Made by a program: the position numbers and the translations under genes. Below the pieces are notes generated by a model. The model saw only the letters and a program-made list of their open reading frames with translations. It searched no databases and was not told the origin of the DNA. DNA of 64,000 nt from contig CAMZMU010000035.1 of the NCBI GenBank assembly GCA_947311845.1, positions 1,073,761 to 1,137,760 on the forward strand, written 5' to 3'. Origin of the DNA: Poa pratensis (Eukaryota > Streptophyta > Magnoliopsida > Poales > Poaceae). Below, piece after piece: positions 35,347 through 43,943 of the stretch (position 1 is the stretch's first letter; the number at the start of each line of letters is the position of its first letter).

Positions 35347-35521
35347 GAATCCAATGGCTGGATTTAGCCTACCTGCTGGCATGTTCCCTGGCATTATTGT
35401 GTTCGTCCTTGTTCACCGGCCAGCCATTGGAGCCACCTCCTGTAGGTCGGTGAAAATGACAACACAACGACGCTGTTGGAAACACAAGCCCTCAGGTAGG
35501 TTGAATCCAGCCACTGGATTA
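35347..35521 (+). ncRNA. Predicted long stem-loop (module hairpin a, CACTA-2 only)
   Basis: Arms 35347-35375 and 35493-35521 are inverse copies with about three mismatches, most of which would be G-U pairs in RNA. Partial pairing continues inward, for example ttgtgtt near 35396 with aacacaa near 35461. An open frame of 57 codons from the ATG at 35354 runs through it but has no domain and no counterpart in CACTA-1, so I favour a non-coding transcript. Confidence is limited because there is only one copy. Confidence 0.45.
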
Positions 35522-35596
35522 GGGTGACGCAATGATGAATTGCCGAGGAGGTGGGAGTGGTGGTGGTGGTGGAAGTGGTAGCCATGCCCCTCGGTC

Positions 35597-35695
35597 CGAT
35601 CCAAGCAGCGGCAAGGCGCTCTGATGATCTGCGACATTCCCAACACTTTTTGGGACGGTCGTAGATCATCAGAGACGTCTTGCCGCTGTGGATCG
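35597..35695 (+). ncRNA. Predicted miRNA-like hairpin, CACTA-2 copy
   Basis: The 5' arm 35597-35635 pairs with 35658-35695 around a 22-base loop. Seven basal pairs are followed by a small internal loop (35604-35605), 13 pairs, one bulged A at 35675, and 17 pairs to the loop, about 37 pairs in all. A homologous hairpin lies in CACTA-1 at 43596-43685. Three pairs differ on both sides and still pair: 35615-35679, 35629-35664 and 35633-35660. Two more change between G-U and a standard pair. Size and shape fit a plant miRNA precursor. No known miRNA was recognised and no expression data are available to me. Confidence 0.6.
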
Positions 35696-35699
35696 AAGG

Positions 35700-36455
35700 T
35701 CGATTTGCTCCAGAGTCTTCCCATATTTGAATAAAACTGCTGAATCTGACGTTGTTTTTAGCAAAGTCTCGTTTCTGGTTGTTTTTGCAGGAAGTGTCCG
35801 AGCAGGAAAAGAGGGGACCCCACGCGGCCAGATTAGTCCGCTGTGTGAGTAGTCCGCTGTAGGCATATGAGGTGTATGGGGATTGGATGGGATTGATCAT
35901 GTAATGATACCCGTTGTTCGAGATTTTAGGGGTTTATCTTGAGGATACTTTTGTATTGTGTTGATGCACTTATGCTATGTTTAATGCTTGCTACTAGCGC
36001 AAAATGGCAAAATGGTTTAGGGTTTTGAATTAGTTATTCAAATTCAAACACTTTTCATGTTGAAAGTTTAGTGAGATTCAAAAAATAGGAAATAAGAAAA
36101 AGATATGATTTTCAAATATTGGAACATTTTAAAAGACATTTAGACAATTTTTACACAAAATATTGGAATATCTTTTTGCTAAGTTAAATATTTCTATAGA
36201 AATTGGAATATCTTTTTTTTATTTTTGAAGTGTTAAAAATGACATTTAGACAATTTTTACACAAAATATCATAAAATATAAATATGTTTTTTATAAATAA
36301 TTGATTTTACAAAAGCTTTTGATTATACAAATTTTTAGAGTCTAATTTTAGTTAATTTGGACAATTAAATCAATAAATATAAAAGAAAACAGAAAAAGGA
36401 AACAAAAAAGAAAAAGAAAACAGGAAACAGAAAACAGAAAAAAGAAAAAGGAAAA
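35700..36455. other. AT-rich spacer in CACTA-2
   Basis: After the hairpin there is a stretch with an intron-like end (tttttgcag near 35788), then AT-rich DNA with A-rich purine runs at about 36370-36455. No gene or repeat with clear boundaries was seen. Confidence 0.5.
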
Positions 36456-36458
36456 AAA

Positions 36459-36620
36459 AACCTTTAGGACCGGTTGGTAACACCAACCGGGCCTAAAGGT
36501 GGGCTTCGCGCGCAAATTTCAGCGCGGCCCAAAAATCAACCTTTAGGACCGGTTGCTGTTACCAACCGGTCCTAAAGACCCTTCAGGACCGGTTGTTAAC
36601 AACAACCGGTCCTAAAGGTC
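36459..36620. repeat. Internal block of subterminal-type palindromes, CACTA-2
   Basis: Three palindromic pairs with core tttaggaccggtt (36462-36499, 36540-36576, 36581-36618) lie inside the element, directly upstream of the second gene. CACTA-1 has an equivalent block with its own core at 42588-42722. Position and orientation suggest regulatory sites for the second gene. Confidence 0.85.
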
Positions 36621-36639
36621 GATTTCACGCTATCTAGTC

Positions 36640-39338
36640 TTCCTCTTCCCCCAAATCGACTCAAATCGTCAGTTCTCGCTCTCGGCCTCCTCTCTCTGCT
36701 CGTACGCCGCCAGGCTGCCGAACTGCCGCGCCGTCGCCGTCGCTGTCGAGCCTCCGACGCCGCCGCCTCCTCCCGTCCGCCGTCGCCTCCTCTCCATCGA
36801 CCAGAGCGCGTCGTCTCCGTCTCCACTGCTGTCGCCGTCGCCTCCTCTCCATCGACCGAGCTCGTCGTGTCCGTCTTCGCCGTGCCGTCTCCGTCTCCAC
36901 TGCTGTCGCCATCGCCGTCCCCTCCACCGCGCCCGAGGTGCTGCCGTCGTCGCCTCCTCTCCCGCGCGCCTCCCCTACCGCCGTCGATTCCCGAGGTGCT
37001 GCACCTCGACCCCCACCGTCGCTGCGCCCGATTCGCCGCCGACAGACCCTCTCCATCCTCGCCGTCCCCTCCATCGGATTCCTGGTGAGCCTAGTAACCT
37101 CCAGGACCCTTCTCCCTGTTCAAATCAGTAGCAAATTTGAGTTCGGCCGAAAAAAGTTTCAGAAAATTCAGAGATAGGACTTAGTGAAATTTTCTAAGTC
37201 TTAGTTTTCTGTTAACAAGTAGCCATATAGACCTGATGAAATCAAGGCCTTGGGCAATTCAAATTTGGGTGATATGACTTTTATAAATCAGTATACAACA
37301 TAGGAATGAATGATAATCAACAAATTCATCGAGAAAAGAAATCTAACTAGGAGAAATAATTGTAGAGAAATGGTATGTTATGAATGTTGGGTGATATGAC
37401 TTTTGCTAAGTTAAATATTTGAAATTTGCTACTGTTTTATGTTGTGAATGTTGCAAAAATATTTAACTTAGCAAAAATATAGAAATATTTAACGGAGAAA
37501 CGGAAACTTGAACCATTTTGCAGAAATTCCGTTTCCGTGTTTCTGTTTCCATAAAATTGAACAACAAATTTGTTTCATCTACTAAATTTGCTAACTCATT
37601 TCTAGTGAGAAAATATAGCAATTTGTTTCATTTCCTGTAGCTGATGCCGTCCCATCTCAGCGTAGAAGCAGCGTGGGTTCCACGCAGCTGCTTCTAGAAG
37701 ACGGTACTGCAGTCGAACCGCCGGCGGCTCACTACCCGTGGATGATATCACGGAGAAGACAAATTGTGAGCTACATATGCCAATGGGGAACATATCCTTC
37801 CCGGTGGCGTCAGGCTATGCTTTACCCAATCAACCTGGAGCAACCTACCATTTTGGTCAGATTCCAGCATCCCATGCTCCTGTCGGGGTGCAAAAAATTA
37901 CGCCGGGATGCCACACAGTTGAGCTTGACATTCCTGGAGGTGAAAACGAGAAGACACTGGGAGAAGTCCAGCTTGGTATCGTTTTGTGGAAGAAGAAACA
38001 CATCGTGTTTCCTGACGCGGCGCCAAGGCCACCGACTCCTCCGAGTAGAAATGCACCACCTCCAAGTCCATCCCCCACGAAGCTTGGGAGCCCGACGCCG
38101 CGAGTCCATCGCCCGCGCACTCCCGTGAGCCGACGGATGCGCCCACTAGTAATTTGACAAAGCGGAAACTCAACAGAAACGGGACTCCTCCCAAGAAACG
38201 TGAAAGGAAACCCAAGAAAGTCAAGACTCCTGAGAAGTTATCTTACGAGATGACTGACGAGGAATTAGAAGCGAGCTCGCGCGCCTCGGTGAAAGCATGG
38301 CTCTCACAGTTTCCTAGACAGCCCCTCCAGACATCTAGAAGGAAACTCTGAAGACTATACCAACGGAGAACCTTGACCACACCATTGACAACTTATATAA
38401 CCCTCCACCGCCGCCCCTTACAGACTATGAACGATGTATTGACAAGACACTCAGCTCACAGATGCAGGAGGAGAACAAGAAGAAATGCGGGAAACAAGTT
38501 CCCCAGCTCGGAGAACAAGAAGCACAGTCGATTGCCCCGCTCAAGGTGTTATCTGATAAGGCTTCAGCCTCTGGTCGCATGGGCGACGTAGGTTACGCCA
38601 TTGCTGATGTGGTATATAAATATACGCCCGGGAGCCTCTGGTCGAAGATACGAGTGTTCTAACAACACAATTATGGAATTTACATCATTGGTACATGGAG
38701 GCCGCAAAGGAAAAGAGAACCTGTTTCATGGCGACAGTTCAGGAACAACACTACTTCCAAGATTACGGTGTGGAGGTTGCGTTCTCCGAACTTTTTCAGA
38801 TGTACAATCAATGTGCCCTCGACAAATCTATCATCAGCTGCTACTGTTTGGAAGTGATTTATTTGTGTAATTTAATTATTTAGTTAAGCTCTAGTTCATT
38901 GCCGGTAATTATCCCTCACGACATTCTTTTTGTACGCTACTATGCAGAATGAAGATTCGTGAATGCAGACTGGGAGGAATCTGGGACATTGGGTTCATTG
39001 ACCCGAATGCCATGAATGAAGTCACCGTAGAAATTCATAACAGAGATACACTGGAGACTTTGCTAATGTTTTTGAAGCGACAAAGTACCAAAAAAGAAAT
39101 ACTTTGGCCCTACGGATTCAAGTGAGTGTTACTGTCTTGTACACATTCTATTTTGCTTACCTGATGTTAAGTGTAATTGATGAGTATGCATGACTGCGTG
39201 TGTACACGTGCGCCGGTTCCACTTCATACTATTTATCATTAGAATCGATGATGGAGTAGTTGAAGTCTGGGACTCGTTAACCTATCCGCCTGAAACATAC
39301 AAGAGCGCGCGTCAGATGCTCCGAAAGTAATTTCGGAG

Positions 39339-39396
<58 letters not shown>

Positions 39397-39951
39397 GCCT
39401 CTTTCGTTCATTTTCTGATATCAAGTAAGTAATAACTCCTGTATTCATTTTTCTTTGTCGGGCAGGGTTTGGAAACAGTTCATCAAGGATGAACCCGGTA
39501 AATGGGCAGACATGCTGCACTTTCAGACTAACAAAGTAAGTACTACTATGTACCCTGGTTTCAATACCATTACCATTCTCTTGATTATTATTAATTTGAC
39601 TGAATTATGTTCTCGTATATAGGCCTGCGCGCAACAACCACAGGGCACTGATTATTGTGGATACTACGTTTGCGAGTACATTCACAAGATTGTCAATGAG
39701 AGAGGCAATACTCAAAGAAATCTAGAGGTACGTAACCGGATCTTCACAACTTTTTTTTTGTTGCCATCAATTATGTTTAGTTTCCTTCATAACTTAATTG
39801 TTTTGATCTTCTTCTTTTAAAGCTGCAACGAAAGCGGAGCAGGCTACAACCAATCAACCGTGTAAAGGCAGTTGCAGAGGAATTGGCGGGATTTTTCCTT
39901 AAGCAAGTCTTAGATGAATCCGGAGAATTTTTTTCTCCTATGAACAAATAG
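36640..39951 (+). pseudogene. CACTA-2 second gene: proline-rich N-terminal part plus Ulp1/C48-like protease
   Basis: A GC-rich first exon (about 36640-37084) ends before gtgagcc and is probably untranslated. A large exon from about 37641 has VDDITEK-like DDITEKTNCELHMP, a conserved TLGEVQLGIVLWKKKH and a Pro-rich linker, then frame breaks near 38080 and 38290-38345. Downstream exons: 38943-39121 (RECRLGGIWDIGFIDPNAMN), about 39214-39328 with FHFILFIIRIDDG and VWDS, 39467-39537, 39623-39727 with QPQGTDYCGYYVCE, and 39823-39951. The His (39220-39222), Asp (39271-39273) and Cys (39656-39658) of a C48 protease are all present. The acceptor before the His exon is altered compared with CACTA-1. The N-terminal part is broken, so the gene is not functional. 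Confidence 0.8.
39342..39394. repeat. (TA)n microsatellite in an intron of the CACTA-2 second gene
   Basis: Uninterrupted ta dinucleotide repeat of about 53 bp between the His/Asp exon and the next exon. Likely length-variable. Confidence 0.95.
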
Positions 39952-40050
39952 CCTCCCTCCATGCATGTACTAGAGCTAGCAGTGATCTCCATGTAATGAT
40001 CGATCGAGTACTTCATGGTACATGTACATATATATTTCAAGTTTTATAAA

Positions 40051-40101
40051 CGGAAACGGAAACACGGAAACACGGAAACGGAAACACGGAAGCGGAAACC
40101 C
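40051..40101. repeat. Short tandem repeat cggaaaca
   Basis: Imperfect copies of cggaaa or cggaaacac run for about 50 bp just before the CACTA-2 right-hand palindromes. Confidence 0.8.
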
Positions 40102-40154
40102 TGAAAATAAGTGAAAAGAAAAGGAAAAAAAAGGAGGAAATAAAAAAAAGGAAA

Positions 40155-40365
40155 AGTTTTAGGACCGGTTGGTGTTACCAACCGGTCCTAAAGGTCCTCC
40201 ACCAGCGCCGTCCCTTGTGTGCCCACGTGGAGGCCTTTAGGACCGGTTCGTAAGAAACCGGTCCTAAAGGGGGGGAGCCTTTAGTCCCGCTTTGCTAGCA
40301 CCGGATGTGTATTTGGTCCCAAAGGGCCTTACAAACCGGTCCTAATGGCCATTTCTCTACTAGTT
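40155..40365. repeat. CACTA-2 right terminus with subterminal palindromes
   Basis: Palindromic pairs with core tttaggaccggtt at about 40158-40193 and 40233-40268 and a single copy near 40333 lead into the terminus ttctctactagtt at 40353-40365. The last base is t where g is expected. Confidence 0.85.
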
Positions 40366-41757
40366 ATGGTCTTGACATGAACTTTATCCGGGTCAATGAA
40401 CCCAATGTCCCAGATTCCTCCCATTAGGCATTCACGAATCTTCATTCTGCATAATAGCGTACAAAATAATGTTGTGAGGATAATTACAAGCAATGAACGA
40501 GCTTAACTATAAATAATTAAATTACACGAATAAATTACTTACAGACAATAGCAGCTGATGATAGATTTGTCGAGAGCAAGTTGATTGTACATCTGAAAAA
40601 GTTCGGAGAACTCAACCTGCACACCATATTGTCGGAAGTAGTGTTGTTCCTTAACTCCCGCCATGAGATAGATTTTCCCTTCTTTTGCGGCGGCCATGCA
40701 ATTTATATAACTGTGTTGTTAGAGCACCCGGATTTTCGACCAGAGGCAGCCCGAGTTCAAATTTATATTGAATTGTTATCTGCGCTATGGGGTAACCTGT
40801 GTCGCCAATGACAACTTCTCCATGCTCGATTTCCCGAGCTTCTGAAGGCACAATGAGCGGGGCGATCGATTGTGCTTCTTGTTCTCCGAGCTGGGCAACT
40901 CTTTTCCCGCACGCTTTATCTTGCTCCATCTGTGAGGAAAGTACCTTGTCAATGCCTCGCTCATAGTCCGAAAGGGGCGGTGGTGGAGGGTCATATAGGT
41001 TGTCAACGGTGTGATCTTTTACCTCAGTTGGTATAGTCTTCAGAAGTTCCTTTATGGGGTCCAGTCTTGCCTCCAGTCTTTCCTTTTTTTTCTGTTCAAA
41101 AAAGGCTCTCGCCTCTTCACGTGTGCTCACTTCTAATTCCTCCTGCGTCATCTCGCCAGCTAACTTCTCAGGAGCCTTGACTTCCTTGGGTTTTTTTGCA
41201 CGTTTCTTGACAGGGGACGACGTGAACAGCTTCCGCTTTGTCAAATTACTAGTGGGCGCAGCAGTCGGCTGACGGGACGGCGCGAGCGATGGACTCGCGG
41301 TGGGCTCCCAATCGTCGGGGGAGGAGGGTGGACTTTGTTGTGGTGAATTTCTAACCGGAGGAGTCGGTGGCCTTGGCGCCGAGTCTGGAAACTTGATGTA
41401 TTTCTTCTTCCATAGAACGATACCAAGTTCGACTTCTCCCAATGTCTTCTCGCCTTCAGCTCCGGGAATGTCAAGATGCATTGAGTTGAATCCCGACATA
41501 ACTTTCGTGACCCCGACACGAGCAAATCCAGCCGGAATCTCACCAAAATGGAAGGTTGATCCAAGTTGATGTGGTAAAGTATAGCCATTCGCCACCGGAA
41601 AACTAATGTTCTTCATTGGCGCATGTAACTCACAATTTGTCTTCTCCGTGATATCATCCACGGGGTAGCGTGCCGCCGACGGTTCATCAACTGGTTCATC
41701 AACTGCAGGATCTTGTAGCTGCGTGGAACCCACGCTGCTTTTCCGCTGACTTTGCAA
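40366..41757 (-). pseudogene. CACTA-1 second gene, 5' exons (proline-rich part), cut by CACTA-2
   Basis: The main frame 41757-40651 is open for 368 residues and homologous to the CACTA-2 second gene: VDDITEKTNCELHAPMKN, then TLGEVELGIVLWKKKYIKF, a Pro/Ser-rich linker, a Lys-rich stretch (KKRAKKPKEVKAPEK), and LSDYERGIDKVLSSQMEQ. A frame break near 40690 precedes a conserved QHYFRQYGVQVEFSELFQMY exon end at about 40541. The next exon starts at 40446 after a gcag acceptor with MKIRECLMGGIWDIGFIDP and is interrupted at 40366 by CACTA-2. The gene resumes at 29967. The N-terminal part is like a DUF8039-type segment, which I recall only loosely. Confidence 0.82.
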
Positions 41758-41763
41758 AAATAT

Positions 41764-42017
41764 AACCTTGCTTTTGCTAACTAAATTTTCAAATTTGCTA
41801 AATTTTCTAACATTGCTAAGTTTTCAAATTTGCTACATTTTGTAAGTTTGCTACATTTTCAAATTTTCTAACTTTGCAAAAATTGCACCTTGCTTTGCTA
41901 ACTAAATTTTCAAATTTGCTAAATTTTCTAACTTTGCTAAGTTTGCTCAGTTTTCAAATTTGCTACATTTTGTAAGTTTGCTACATTTTCAAATTTTCTA
42001 ACTTTGCAAAAATTGCT
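41764..42017. repeat. Tandem duplication of about 125 bp in CACTA-1 intron
   Basis: Two direct copies (about 41764-41887 and 41888-42017) of AT-rich DNA built from tttgctaa/ttttcaaa motifs lie in the first intron of the second gene. They are nearly identical apart from a short insertion in the second copy. Confidence 0.85.
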
Positions 42018-42178
42018 ATGACTAACAAAATGAAAAAATTGCTACATTTTCTAATAATAACCTAAACAGTAATAACCTAAACAAAATGAAAAAATTGCTC
42101 TGACTAACAAAATGAAAAAACAATAATAAGCAGTAATGAAAAAACAGTAATAACAAAATGAAAAAAAAAACTTACCGG

Positions 42179-42587
42179 AGATGGTGCGGTGGCGCGGCGG
42201 CCGGAGATGCGGTGGCGCGGCGCGATGCTGCGGTGGTGGCGCGCGGAGGTGGTGGAGGACGCGCCGTGGAGGCCGGCGCAGAGGCACGTGACGGGCCGCC
42301 GGAGCAGGGGCGGCGGAGGGCGGAGCAGGGGCACGTGCACGCCGGAGCAGGGGCGGCGGAGGGCGGAGCAGGGGCACGTGCAAGCGACGGGCCGCGCCGG
42401 AGCAGGTGCACGCGACGGCGGGGGGCGCGGCGGAGGCCGGAGCGCGGCCGAGCGCGGCGGAGGACTTCGCCGGAGCAGGGCTTCGCCGGAGGACTTCGTC
42501 GAGGAGCGAAGCGTCGGCGGGGAGCGAATTTGGGGAATTTGGAGTGACCTTCGTCGATCCCCTGCACTTAACCGCATTCAAAACACC
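42179..42587 (-). other. GC-rich first exon of the CACTA-1 second gene
   Basis: On the minus strand this GC-rich block ends in ctccg followed by gtaagttt, a good splice donor at 42178. It contains an imperfect tandem repeat of about 40 bp (ggagcaggggcggcgg units, about 42300-42400). It matches the GC-rich first exon of CACTA-2 in position and is probably untranslated leader; frames on both strands through it look like composition artefacts. Confidence 0.6.
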
Positions 42588-42735
42588 TTTAGTACCGGTT
42601 GTTCTGTACAACCGGTACTAAAGGGTCTTTAGTACCGGTTGTAAAGAACAACCGGTACTAAAGGTCTGTTTGGGCTGCGGCGAAATTTCGCGCGCGAAGC
42701 CCACCCCTTTAGTACCGGTTGTAGTTTACTATGGG
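42588..42735. repeat. Internal block of subterminal-type palindromes, CACTA-1
   Basis: Paired tttagtaccggttg and inverse copies at 42590-42625 and 42629-42664, with a half copy near 42708, lie directly upstream of the second gene. They use the CACTA-1 core, not the CACTA-2 core. Confidence 0.85.
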
Positions 42736-43251
42736 CTTTTGATTATTTTTTTCTCTAGTTTCTTTTTTCTTTCTTATGTTTTCTGTTTTTTATATCTATT
42801 TGGTTTCTATTTTTTTTCTCTAGTTTCTTTTTCTTTAATATATATTTAATTTAATTGTCTACAAAATTGTAATAATTATCTATCTATTTGTTTCCTGTTT
42901 TTATATCTATTATCTATTTGTCAACGACGTCAATACGTAGGGGGGGACACGTGTCCTCCCCAGAGCTGGAAATTATCTATCTATTTGAAGCTTCTTGACA
43001 ATACACATTGGAAATACACATTCATTATTATTACACATGCTCCTTACATAAAGGTTTAATACATTCCATAGAATGCATTACATAAAAGGCTCCCGCGGTA
43101 GCGCCCAAGCGCGCTCTGCCGAGCACGCTCGACCTCGTCCAGAAGGCGCTGCGGTGGGCGTGGCGGATCCATCTCGTGGAGACGATGCGTTTGTGGCTAG
43201 GAATGGTGGATTAGGGTTTACCCCGTCGGCGACAATATATAAAGACCTCCA
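42736..43251. other. CACTA-1 spacer with a possible small ORF
   Basis: AT-rich to about 42940, then mixed. A 38-codon frame on the minus strand (43172-43056, starting MDPPRPPQRLLDEVERAR) follows a TATA-like stretch near 43235. It has no counterpart in CACTA-2 and I do not call it a gene. Near 43043-43070 a fragment resembling the transposase 3' end (ttacataaaggtttaataca) recurs; its match at about 43887-43910 lies on the other side of the module. Confidence 0.4.
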
Positions 43252-43307
43252 GGGCAGCGCTAGGGGAGGACACGTGGCTAGGGCAGCGCTGGGGAGCACA
43301 CGTGGCT
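43252..43307. promoter_or_regulatory. Duplicated G-box/ABRE-like segment upstream of the CACTA-1 module
   Basis: Two direct copies of a unit of about 28 bp (gggcagcgctagggg...) each end in cacgtggc (43271-43278 and 43299-43306), the core of plant G-box and ABA-response elements. They lie 140-180 bp upstream of the module TATA box. Confidence 0.55.
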
Positions 43308-43448
43308 GACACGAGTCATGACCGCAAAGCCCGACTCACACGGATCGTGTGTTTCTTTCAAGCGCTTGTGAGACGTTGGATCAGGGCTGTGTTTCTTTTG
43401 AGGGATTGTGAGCTGTTGGATCAGCAGTATCACGACCACTTCGTACCC

Positions 43449-43456
43449 TATATATA
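43449..43456 (+). promoter_or_regulatory. TATA box of the CACTA-1 non-coding module
   Basis: The sequence tatatata in ccctatatatagccc lies 140 bp before the hairpin. It follows cttgtgag and gttggatcagca motifs in the same order as in CACTA-2, so the modules align on the plus strand. Confidence 0.6.
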
Positions 43457-43595
43457 GCCCCCTCCCGGACATTTTCAGCACTCAGTGTCTACTCATTGTA
43501 GTTCATTTTGGCAGTACACAGGTAGCAGAGAGCAAGATTTCTGAGAGGCAGGAGTTCCTAGAGCGGACGCTGAAGGTGAACCCTCCCCTCGGTCG

Positions 43596-43685
43596 GATCC
43601 AAGCAGCGGCAACACGCTGTGATGATTAGCAACATCCCCATCACTTGTTGCAAATCATCAGAGACGTGTTGCCGCTGTTTGGATC
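43596..43685 (+). ncRNA. Predicted miRNA-like hairpin, CACTA-1 copy
   Basis: The 5' arm 43596-43633 pairs with 43647-43685 around a 13-base loop. The basal 21 pairs are continuous (one G-U), then one bulged A at 43664, then 15 of 17 positions pair, with mismatches at 43619/43661 and 43628/43652. Compared with CACTA-2, pairs 43613-43668, 43627-43653 and 43631-43649 changed on both sides and still pair. No start codon or open frame lies between the TATA box and the hairpin, which supports a non-coding transcript. The miRNA identity is inference. Confidence 0.6.
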
Positions 43686-43943
43686 GAAGGCCGATTTGCC
43701 GTCTCATGACCACGCGATGATTTGCCGATTTGCCGGTCAGAATGGCCACTGGAGAAGGTAGGCAGGGGAACCGTATGTTTTGTTCTATCACTTGGAAAGA
43801 TCTTGGAGAATGCAGAGATTGTGTTGGTAAAACTGCAGCTGATTGACATAGTGTTTAGTTCTCTCTTCTGAGTTTTCAGGACATAGTTACATAAAAGGTT
43901 CAATACATTATTACACATCAGCAACAACATCCCTATCTAGTGT

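Larger units (their letters stand above)
29968..40365 (+). mobile_element. CACTA-2, inner CACTA transposon nested in CACTA-1
   Basis: The right end reads ttctctactagtt, one base off the expected terminus. The left end is eroded: ggtagaaaaaagggc preserves only the inner part of the terminus, so the left boundary is good to about 10 bp and no target duplication can be matched. Subterminal palindromes have core tttaggaccggtt, against tttagtaccggtt in CACTA-1. Gene order from the left: small coiled-coil membrane ORF (30759-31233), transposase (31404-34743), non-coding module (about 34890-35900), second gene (about 36640-39951). All coding parts align with CACTA-1, so this is a related element inserted in a coding exon of its relative. 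Confidence 0.9.

Noticed and set aside
35354..35527. 57-codon ORF inside the CACTA-2 module
   Set aside because: It overlaps both arms of a stem-loop, has no domain and has no equivalent in the CACTA-1 module.
36596..37177. ORFs on both strands in the GC-rich block of CACTA-2
   Set aside because: Same reasoning: composition artefact in the first exon of the second gene.
42051..42632. Arg/Ala/Pro-rich ORFs on both strands in CACTA-1
   Set aside because: They are open in most frames because of GC content and tandem repeats. The block ends in a good splice donor on the minus strand and reads as a non-coding first exon.
43056..43172. 38-codon minus-strand ORF with a TATA-like sequence upstream
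   Set aside because: Too short, absent from CACTA-2, and its 3' end runs into transposase-3'-like DNA. Recorded only within the spacer entry.
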